Positions 1 to 5,243 of a stretch of DNA of 5,243 bases are shown here, in pieces. Position 1 is the stretch's first letter, and the number at the start of each line of letters is the position of its first letter. Under the pieces are notes generated by a model that saw only the letters and a list, made by a program, of their open reading frames with translations, did not search any database and was not told where the DNA came from. Source of the DNA: Pseudomonadota bacterium (GTDB lineage: Bacteria > Pseudomonadota > Alphaproteobacteria > Sphingomonadales > Sphingomonadaceae); the NCBI GenBank assembly GCA_023386515.1, contig JAEWJQ010000042.1, positions 1 to 5,243 of the forward strand. The letters are read 5' to 3'. The position numbers were made by a program, and so were the translations under genes.

Positions 1-1017
1 GACCAGGGTCAGCCCGAACGGTTCGTGCAGCGCGGCGTTGACGAAGACGCCGCCGGCCGCGGCGCGCCGGTAGAGGGCGGCGACATCGTCGACGTCATGC
101 TGCGGCGGCAGCGCGATACGTCCCGCCAGCCGCGGATCGGCGGCAAGGTCGCGTAACTCCGCCAGGACCGCCCGTTCCTCGTCGCAGCCATGATCGTGCT
201 GGCCGGCGACGATCACCAGATTGGCGGTGTCGCGCAGCACGGCGTCGTCGCGATAGGCGCGCACCAGCATCGCCAAATTCTTCTTGGCGACCGGACGGGC
301 GATGGCGAGGATGATCGGCCGTTGGGGCCGGTCGAGCCAGTCACCGAGCCGGTCGGCGATGGTCGGCGCAGCCGGTATCAGGTTGCGGCGCGGCACGCCC
401 GGCGCGACGGTGTGGACGCGCTCGCCGACCGCCACCCTATAACCGCCGACCTGCCGCTCCGCCTCGTCGCGGGTCGATACGACGATCGCCGCGGCACCGG
501 CGATCGCCCGCCGTTCGGCGGCGATGCGCGCGTCCAGGTCGGCGCCGTCGATATTCTGGGCGCGCTTGTCGATGCCCAGGGCGTGCGGCGTGTAGACGAA
601 GGGGATGCCGAACCGGCGCTGCGCAACCATCGCGACCGCCGCCGCATCGGCGAAATGCGCGTGGATCACGTCCGGGCGGCGCGGTGCCGCAGCGAGATAG
701 GCGCAGAAGGATTCGATGAAGGCGGGCAACTCGGCGCCCAATGCTTCCTTTTCCAGATAGCGCCGGTCGGCGGTTGCGATGCGATGGATCGCCACCTTGG
801 CCGCGACCGTCTCGTTCGCCACCGCATAATGTCCGCCCAGCCGCGCATCGTCGAAGGCCCGGGTCGCGATGATGACGTCATCGACGTCGTCGCGCAGCGC
901 CTGATGGCAGGCGGCGTCGAGGACATAGGCGATATGCCCACCGGTGTCAGCGGTTATGCCGAAATGGGTGGGCGGCGATTTCAGACAGCCGCCGAGCGCC
1001 AGATGAAGGATGATCAC
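1..1017 (-). CDS. Sucrose-phosphate-synthase-like glycosyltransferase (GT4), C-terminus cut by window edge
   Basis: This is a GT-B fold retaining glycosyltransferase that resembles the glycosyltransferase part of sucrose-phosphate synthase. Such enzymes move a sugar from a nucleotide-sugar donor to an acceptor, usually in the cytoplasm. The reading frame is open for 339 codons from a GTG at 1017 to the left edge. An in-frame TAA lies nine codons upstream with no other start codon between, and an AAAGGGG ribosome site sits 5 nt before the GTG, so the start is well supported. Visible motifs are the N-terminal donor-loop type sequence TADTGGHIAYVLDA (22-35), HAHFADAA (119-126), TPHALGIDKR (143-152) and ARPVAKKN (240-247), which matches the R/K phosphate-binding site of SPS-like enzymes. 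EPFGLTLV (332-339) starts the EX7E motif; its second Glu would be the first codon outside the window. Family members carry about another 80 or more residues. It is transcribed divergently from the lipoprotein gene. The family is clear, but the real substrate (fructose-6-phosphate or another acceptor) cannot be told from sequence. Confidence 0.88.
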   Translation of the reverse strand, partial: MIILHLALGGCLKSPPTHFGITADTGGHIAYVLDAACHQALRDDVDDVIIATRAFDDARLGGHYAVANETVAAKVAIHRIATADRRYLEKEALGAELPAFIESFCAYLAAAPRRPDVIHAHFADAAAVAMVAQRRFGIPFVYTPHALGIDKRAQNIDGADLDARIAAERRAIAGAAAIVVSTRDEAERQVGGYRVAVGERVHTVAPGVPRRNLIPAAPTIADRLGDWLDRPQRPIILAIARPVAKKNLAMLVRAYRDDAVLRDTANLVIVAGQHDHGCDEERAVLAELRDLAADPRLAGRIALPPQHDVDDVAALYRRAAAGGVFVNAALHEPFGLTLV

Positions 1018-1022
1018 GAGCG

Positions 1023-1029
1023 CCCCTTT
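1023..1029 (-). promoter_or_regulatory. Ribosome binding site of the glycosyltransferase gene
   Basis: On the minus strand, AAAGGGG is followed by 5 nt and then the GTG start codon at 1017-1015. It is the only Shine-Dalgarno-like run near that start, and it supports the GTG rather than a start further inside the gene. Confidence 0.6.
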
Positions 1030-1105
1030 GTTTTCGCTGTTTTATGACGGGACGAACGCGACACGAGATGAATCGGTCCCGAATTAATTACTTGGATCAG
1101 TTTCC

Positions 1106-1128
1106 CGTGATGGGATCGCAGGATCACG
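1106..1128. repeat. Inverted repeat, CGTGAT-N11-ATCACG
   Basis: Two perfect 6-bp arms (1106-1111 and 1123-1128) are separated by 11 nt near the middle of the divergent intergenic region. The position suits an operator for a dimeric regulator acting on one or both genes. A 6-bp match can also arise by chance in about 200 bp, and the match does not extend beyond the arms. No regulator gene is visible in the window. Confidence 0.35.
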
Positions 1129-1214
1129 CCGGCTCGCGAGCGGCGGCTTGTCAAACCTACCGCCACCGCGCATCTCGCAAAGCTAACGTCGATCAGGACG
1201 GTATCGCGAGGATC

Positions 1215-2687
1215 ATGGGCGACAGGATGGCATCGTGGGGCTGGGCTGCGCCGATTGTCGCGGCCGCGATGCTGCTCGCCGGCTGCCAGCGGCATCAGGG
1301 CCAGCCGCCGCGCGCCAATGATGCGATCACGGTCAAGCCGACCCCGTCCGAGATCGCGGTGCCGGTCGACGTCGACATGGGCGACCTGCAGCGGCTGCTC
1401 GACCGCAACGTCCCGCGCACGATGTGGCGGGTCGACAAGCCCGATCAGATCTGCGCCGGGCACAAGACGATCGACCTTGGCATCGCCAAACTGAAGACCC
1501 CGAAGGTCAAATGCCATATCGTCGGCGACGTGACGCGCGGTGCGATCCGCATCGCCGGCAGCGGCCGGACGATCCGCGCCACCATCCCGCTCCACGCCGT
1601 CGTCCGCGCCGAGGATATCGGCGGCGTGCTGCACGAGACGGCGACGGCGGATGCGGTCGCGCATGCCGTGATCACGCTGTCGCTGGCGCGCGACTGGACG
1701 CCGCGCGGTACGCTCCGCCTCGACTATGACTGGACGGACACGCCGCATGTCGACCTGCTCGGCGTCAAGATCGACCTGACCGATCAGGCCGACCGCAAGC
1801 TCGCGCCCGTCGTCGCCAGGCTGGAGCGCGAATTGCCCGGCGAGCTCGGCCGCATCGGCGTGCGCAAGGCGGTCGAACAGGCCTGGCGCACCGCCTTCGC
1901 CACCGTCTCGCTCAACGCCGACAATCCGCCGGTGTGGATGCGGATCGAGCCGCAATCGTTCCAATATGGCGGCTATACGATCGAGGGCGGGCGGATGCAC
2001 CTCAACCTTGGCATGCGCGCGATCACCGCGACGCATATCGGTCCGCGACCGGCGCCGCCGACGCCGACGCCGCTGCCGCCGCTCGAACCGCTCGCCGCGC
2101 CGTCGGGCGACGCCGCGTTCTTCATCCCGGTCTCTTCGGACTATGCGGTGCTCGAGCCGGTGCTGATCCGCGCCCTGCGCAAGCGCGAGCAGCGGCCCTT
2201 CGCCGTCCCCGGCCTCGATCCGGTGCGCGCGCACTTCCAGCGGGTGCAGATCTACGGCACCACCGGCGGCCGCATCGCCGTCGGCCTGACCTTCACCGCG
2301 GTCGAGGGGCAGGGCGGCAAGCCGGCGCGCGGCACCGTCTGGCTGACCGGCAAGCCGGTGACCCGGCCCAATTCGCGCCGCGTCGGCTTCGACGGCCTGG
2401 CGGTCAGCGGCACCACCGACATGACCGGCGGCGATCTGGTGCTCGAGGTCGTCAACGCGCCGGGCATCGCGACGATGGTGGCGGAGACGCTCGCCCAGAA
2501 TTTCGAGCGCGACTATGTCGAGCTGATCGGCAAGGTCGATCGCGCCATCGCCGAGAAACGCACTGGCAGCATCGTCATCCACGCCGATCTGCGCGAGGCG
2601 CGGACAGGCCAGCTGCAGGCGGCCGGCGCTGGCCTCTACCTGCCGGTCTGGGCGAAAGGCACGGCGTCGGTGACGATCAAGCCGTGA
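1215..2687 (+). CDS. DUF4403 family lipoprotein
   Basis: A 490-residue predicted outer-membrane lipoprotein of the DUF4403 family, whose function is not known. The N-terminus has a short basic/hydrophobic signal peptide (residues 1-23) ending in the lipobox LLAGC, with the lipidated Cys at 24. Gln follows the Cys rather than Asp, which in proteobacteria favours transport to the outer membrane by the Lol system. The mature part has two beta-rich halves joined by a Pro-rich linker (about 275-296). Cys80 and Cys100 lie in the first half and could form a disulfide in the periplasm. The length agrees with this family. ATG 1215 is chosen because GAGG lies just upstream, though its spacing of about 4 nt is short; ATG 1227 (residue 5) is an alternative and leaves the lipobox intact. 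It is followed after 100 bp by the DUF4337 gene. A lipid-binding tubular fold is conceivable from the two-half beta layout, but that is speculation. Confidence 0.85.
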   Translation: MGDRMASWGWAAPIVAAAMLLAGCQRHQGQPPRANDAITVKPTPSEIAVPVDVDMGDLQRLLDRNVPRTMWRVDKPDQICAGHKTIDLGIAKLKTPKVKCHIVGDVTRGAIRIAGSGRTIRATIPLHAVVRAEDIGGVLHETATADAVAHAVITLSLARDWTPRGTLRLDYDWTDTPHVDLLGVKIDLTDQADRKLAPVVARLERELPGELGRIGVRKAVEQAWRTAFATVSLNADNPPVWMRIEPQSFQYGGYTIEGGRMHLNLGMRAITATHIGPRPAPPTPTPLPPLEPLAAPSGDAAFFIPVSSDYAVLEPVLIRALRKREQRPFAVPGLDPVRAHFQRVQIYGTTGGRIAVGLTFTAVEGQGGKPARGTVWLTGKPVTRPNSRRVGFDGLAVSGTTDMTGGDLVLEVVNAPGIATMVAETLAQNFERDYVELIGKVDRAIAEKRTGSIVIHADLREARTGQLQAAGAGLYLPVWAKGTASVTIKP

Positions 2688-2738
2688 CGGGGACGACAGG
2701 CGGCGCGGAACGGGTGCCGGAGGCGAACATTCTCCATC

Positions 2739-2744
2739 TATGAT
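2739..2744 (+). promoter_or_regulatory. Possible -10 box (TATGAT) ahead of the DUF4337 gene
   Basis: TATGAT differs from the TATAAT consensus at one base and lies in the 100-bp gap after the lipoprotein gene, 43 bp before the chosen GTG start at 2788. No good -35 box sits 16-18 bp upstream (the region is GC-rich, with GTGCCG the nearest candidate at 19 bp). If real, the two downstream genes could be transcribed apart from the lipoprotein. The ATG inside this motif would then lie before the transcript start and could not be the start codon. Confidence 0.25.
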
Positions 2745-2787
2745 AACCCACCGGGTCCGCACGATCCGGCATCAGAGTAACCGACGC

Positions 2788-3348
2788 GTGGCAGAAGAAT
2801 GGGATGTGCGGGGCGCACACGAGGAAGCGGTCGAGGAGAGGGCGAAGCATCGCGAGCCGTTCGGCCAGCAGGTCGCGATCTTCTCCGCCCTGCTGGCGAC
2901 GGTGGGGGCGATCGTCAGCTTCTTGGGCGGTCACGAGCAGAATGACGCGCTCTATTACAAGAACGAGGCGGTGCTGATGAAGGCGCGCGCGTCCGACGCC
3001 TGGGCCTATTATCAGGCGGAGGACATCAAGCGGCACCTCGCCGAGACGACGGCCGCACTGTCGCCGTCCGATCAGGCACGTCATGCCGCCGACGTCGCGC
3101 GCTATACCCGCCGTGGCCATGCGCTGCGCGCCACCGCCGAATCCTACGACCGGCGTTCGGAACTGGCGGACGACGAGGCACGCCGCGCACTGCGCCCGCA
3201 TACCAAGCTGGCGATCGCCATGTCGCTGTTGCAGATCGGCATCGCGCTCGCCTCGATCAGCGCGCTGACCCGGCGGCCCTGGCTGTTGCGCGGCGCGGGC
3301 GTGTTCGCGCTGATCGGCATCGGTCTCAGCATCGGCGCCTGGTTCTGA
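2788..3348 (+). CDS. DUF4337 family membrane protein
   Basis: A 186-residue predicted inner-membrane protein of the DUF4337 family, of unknown function. The N-terminal acidic/amphipathic segment (1-25) contains AHEEAVEERAKH. It is followed by a first transmembrane helix at about 27-47, a charged helical stretch with the family signature ASDAWAYYQAEDIKRHL (68-84) and a likely coiled or helical region to about 135. Two further transmembrane helices lie at about 141-160 and 167-185, the last ending at the C-terminal Trp-Phe. GTG 2788 is chosen because relatives begin with a similar short sequence of the type xEEF/W-V-x-G-x-HEEAVE. The frame is open back to ATG 2740, giving 16 extra basic residues, but that ATG has GGAGG 16 nt away, too far to be useful. 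The ribosome site for GTG is weak. The peptide-synthetase gene begins 42 bp downstream in the same direction, so the two are probably co-transcribed. Confidence 0.82.
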   Translation: MAEEWDVRGAHEEAVEERAKHREPFGQQVAIFSALLATVGAIVSFLGGHEQNDALYYKNEAVLMKARASDAWAYYQAEDIKRHLAETTAALSPSDQARHAADVARYTRRGHALRATAESYDRRSELADDEARRALRPHTKLAIAMSLLQIGIALASISALTRRPWLLRGAGVFALIGIGLSIGAWF

Positions 3349-3361
3349 TCCCAATCTTCAT

Positions 3362-3381
3362 CCCGGCACGCTAACGCCGGG
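3362..3381 (+). repeat. Hairpin between the DUF4337 and synthetase genes
   Basis: CCCGGC (3362-3367) and GCCGGG (3376-3381) form a perfect 6-bp GC stem with an 8-nt loop in the 42-bp gap. No T run follows, so it is unlikely to be an intrinsic terminator. The 3' arm includes most of the GGGG run (3379-3382), the only Shine-Dalgarno-like sequence before ATG 3391, so the stem could limit ribosome access. In DNA this GC-rich, such a stem may also be chance. Confidence 0.35.
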
Positions 3382-3390
3382 GCCGACACG

Positions 3391-5243
3391 ATGAACGGAC
3401 GTAGCATGCAGCCAGACGTGATGACGCAGCCCGGGACGATCAGCGGCGACGACGCGCCGACGGTGCATGCGTCGATCGCCCCGGCGCCGGCGTTGCGCCC
3501 GGAGGAGCCCTATGCGCGCGACGAGCTGCTGCACGAGATTTTCGACGCGACCTGTCGCCAGCACGGCGGCGCGACCGCGCTGCAGCTGATCGGCGCCAGC
3601 GAGGAATTCGGCCGCAGCACCAGCTGGAGCTACGACATGCTCGCCCGGCGCAGCCTGGCGCTGGCGCATCGCCTGCGCGCGATGGGGATCGGCCGCGGCG
3701 ACCGCGTCGTGCTGTGCCTGCCGCGCGGGCTCGACCAATATATGGCGATCCTCGGCGTGCTGCGCGCCGGCGCCGCCTATGTCCCGGTCGACTGGGGCTA
3801 TCCGCGCGACCGCATCGACTTCATCGTCGAGGACAGCGGCGCGGCGCTGATCCTGACCGTCGCCAGCCGGGCGGGCGACCTCGGCGGCACGACGCTGGCG
3901 ATCGATGCTGAACTCGGCGATCTTGCCGCCGAACCCGTGCTGCCGCTCGGCCGCGCCGATACCGGTGCGACGCCCGACGATCTTGCCTATATCATCTATA
4001 CCTCCGGCACGACCGGCCGGCCGAAGGGGGTGATGATCACCCAGGCCAATGCCTGCCATCTCGTCCGCTCCGAAAGCGCGATTCTGGCGCTGGAGACGAC
4101 GGACGTGGTGTTCGGCGGCTTCAGCCTGGCGTTCGACATGTCGGTGGAGACGATGTGGAGCGCCTTCTTCATCGGCGCGCGCCTGCTCGTCGCGACCGAG
4201 GCGCTGGCGAGCAGCGGGCCGGACATCGCGATCGCGCTCGACGCGGCGGGGACGACGATCTGGCACGTCGTGCCGTCGCTGATCGCCCTGGTCGAACATC
4301 CCGTGCTCAGCCTGCGCCTGATCAACATGGGCGGCGAGGCGTGCCCGCCCGACCTGCCGCGGCGGCTGGCACGGCAGGGGCTGCGCCTGCTCAACACCTA
4401 TGGTCCGACCGAAACATCGGTCACCGCCACCTGGACCGAGGTCGCCCCGGGCCAGCGGATCACGATCGGCAAGCCCTTGCCCGGCTACACCGCCTGGATC
4501 GTCGACGAGCATCTGCAGCCGGTGGCGGCGGGGCAGGAGGGCGAGCTGGTGATCGGCGGCCCCGGCGTCGGCGTCGGCTACGTCAACCGGCCCGACCTGA
4601 CCGCCGAGAAGTTCACCATGACGCCGTTCGCGACGCCGTCCGGCGGCGCGGAGCGGATCTACCGATCGGGCGACCTCGTGCGGCTCGACGCGGCGGGCGA
4701 CATCGATTTCGTCGGGCGTATCGACACCCAGGTCAAGATTCGCGGCTTTCGCGTCGAACTGGCGGAGATCGAGGCGGTGATCGGCGAGGCGCCGGGCGTC
4801 GCGCAGGCGGTGGTGCAACTGTTCACCGACGATGACGGATCGGAATTCCTGGCCGCCTTCATCGTCGCGCGCAACGGCGAGACGGTCGATGTCGACGCCA
4901 TCAAGGCGAAGGTGACCGAACGCCTGCCGACCTATATGCGGCCCGCCGCCTACAAGCTGCTCGCTGCGATGCCGACGCTGCCCGCATCGGGCAAGGTCGA
5001 TCGCAAGGCGCTGGTCCGGCCGGAGATCAGCGTCGACACCGGCCGCACCATCGTCCCCCCGGCGACGCCGATGGAGGAGGCGCTGCACCGCGTTTGGGCG
5101 GAGGCGTTCGCGCCGCAGCCGGTGTCGGTGACCGACGATCTGTTCGAGGATCTGGGCGGCCATTCGCTGAAGGCGGCGCGGCTGGTGTCGGCGGCGCGCA
5201 AGGTGCCGGGCCTCGCCGGCCTGTCGCTGGAGGACGTCTATGC
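3391..5243 (+). CDS. Nonribosomal peptide synthetase, A-T start, Pls/PosA-like, C-terminus cut by window edge
   Basis: This enzyme activates an amino acid as its AMP ester and loads it on a phosphopantetheine arm. The visible 617 codons hold a Pro/Ala-rich leader (1-45), an adenylation domain (about 46-540) and a carrier domain (about 550-617). Core motifs are A2 RAGAAYVPVD (125-134), A3 YTSGTTGRPKG (203-213), A4 FDMS (248-251), A5 NTYGPTE (335-341), A6 GELVIGGPGVGVGY (384-397), A7 YRSGDL (424-429), A8 GRIDTQVKIRGFRVEL (442-457) and A10 PASGKVDRKAL with the catalytic Lys535. The carrier motif DLGGHSL puts the phosphopantetheine Ser at 592. No condensation domain precedes the A domain, so this is a starting or stand-alone module. 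Motifs such as GFSLAFDMSVE, LRLINMGGEACPP and GLSLEDVY resemble Pls/PosA synthetases, which continue into a membrane-bound C-terminal part; that part is outside the window. Pocket residues read as D249 M250 E253 S296 I311 M313 T336 V344 T345 K535. Start ATG 3391 has poor ribosome-site support; ATG 3406 is an alternative. Module identity is certain, the subfamily likely and the substrate unknown. Confidence 0.92.
   Translation, partial: MNGRSMQPDVMTQPGTISGDDAPTVHASIAPAPALRPEEPYARDELLHEIFDATCRQHGGATALQLIGASEEFGRSTSWSYDMLARRSLALAHRLRAMGIGRGDRVVLCLPRGLDQYMAILGVLRAGAAYVPVDWGYPRDRIDFIVEDSGAALILTVASRAGDLGGTTLAIDAELGDLAAEPVLPLGRADTGATPDDLAYIIYTSGTTGRPKGVMITQANACHLVRSESAILALETTDVVFGGFSLAFDMSVETMWSAFFIGARLLVATEALASSGPDIAIALDAAGTTIWHVVPSLIALVEHPVLSLRLINMGGEACPPDLPRRLARQGLRLLNTYGPTETSVTATWTEVAPGQRITIGKPLPGYTAWIVDEHLQPVAAGQEGELVIGGPGVGVGYVNRPDLTAEKFTMTPFATPSGGAERIYRSGDLVRLDAAGDIDFVGRIDTQVKIRGFRVELAEIEAVIGEAPGVAQAVVQLFTDDDGSEFLAAFIVARNGETVDVDAIKAKVTERLPTYMRPAAYKLLAAMPTLPASGKVDRKALVRPEISVDTGRTIVPPATPMEEALHRVWAEAFAPQPVSVTDDLFEDLGGHSLKAARLVSAARKVPGLAGLSLEDVY

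Larger units (their letters stand above)
1018..1214. other. Divergent intergenic region
   Basis: This stretch of about 197 bp separates two genes read in opposite directions, so it should hold both promoters. Compared with the flanking genes it has a clear AT-rich patch around 1080-1105, which includes the palindrome AATTAATT. Plus-strand TTGTCA at 1148-1153 looks like a -35 box, but no convincing -10 box lies 16-18 bp downstream. Minus-strand CATAAA (1046-1041) could be a -10 box for the glycosyltransferase, but its -35 is poor. The plus frame used by the lipoprotein is also open back to an ATG at 1044, but that extension has no ribosome site and would bury the signal peptide, so it is treated as non-coding. 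Confidence 0.6.

Noticed and set aside
190..1047. Plus-strand open frame of 285 codons at the left end
   Set aside because: The minus strand in this region encodes a clean GT4 glycosyltransferase with several motifs and a good ribosome site; the plus frame has no recognisable domain.
2039..2102. Repetitive GCCGACGCC-like stretch in the lipoprotein gene
   Set aside because: It encodes an ordinary Pro-rich linker between the two halves of the protein, not a mobile or CRISPR-type repeat.
1014..2762. Long open frame of 582 codons on the minus strand opposite the lipoprotein gene
   Set aside because: Its product is rich in Arg, Asp, Ala and His with no recognisable domain, typical of the complement of a GC-rich gene. 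The plus strand has a signal peptide, lipobox and family match.
4155..4835. Second plus-strand frame of 226 codons inside the synthetase
   Set aside because: It is fully inside the A domain in another frame and is dominated by Arg, Ala and Gly; there is no sign of a frameshift in the main frame.
3358..5163. Long open frame of 601 codons on the minus strand opposite the synthetase
   Set aside because: It lies directly opposite clear A-domain and carrier motifs, and its composition (Arg/Asp/His/Gly-rich, low complexity) marks it as a shadow.
1..5243. tRNA, rRNA, CRISPR, insertion sequence or phage attachment site
   Set aside because: No regularly spaced direct repeats, transposase motifs, terminal inverted repeats or cloverleaf-like segments were seen on reading both strands.

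Overview
The window is very GC-rich and its codons end mostly in G or C. Its gene content (a sucrose-phosphate-synthase-like glycosyltransferase, a DUF4403 lipoprotein, a DUF4337 membrane protein and a Pls/PosA-like nonribosomal peptide synthetase) fits an alphaproteobacterium, most likely Sphingomonas or a close relative. The taxonomic guess rests on remembered protein families and composition, not on a search.

Layout. The minus strand from 1017 down to position 1 carries the N-terminal 339 codons of a GT4-type glycosyltransferase, cut by the left window edge. A divergent intergenic region of about 200 bp follows (1018-1214), with an AT-rich patch and a 6-bp inverted repeat. Three genes then run on the plus strand: a DUF4403 lipoprotein (1215-2687), a three-helix DUF4337 membrane protein (2788-3348) and a peptide synthetase with an adenylation domain followed by a carrier domain (3391 to the right edge, incomplete). 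The gaps between the plus-strand genes are 100 bp and 42 bp, and no clear terminator is visible, so they may be co-transcribed. A possible extra promoter lies in the 100-bp gap.

How they may work together. The lipoprotein and the small membrane protein belong to families of unknown function and are predicted to sit in the envelope. The synthetase has no condensation domain before its adenylation domain. Its core motifs, and the way the sequence runs past the carrier serine, resemble the Pls/PosA family (epsilon-poly-lysine synthetase type), which continues into a membrane-embedded C-terminal part. If that holds, the locus could make an amino-acid homopolymer or a related amino-acyl product at the envelope. 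The substrate-pocket residues read from the sequence (D-M-E-S-I-M-T-V-T-K) begin like some ornithine pockets, but this is only suggestive. The most interesting item is this synthetase and its envelope-protein neighbours.
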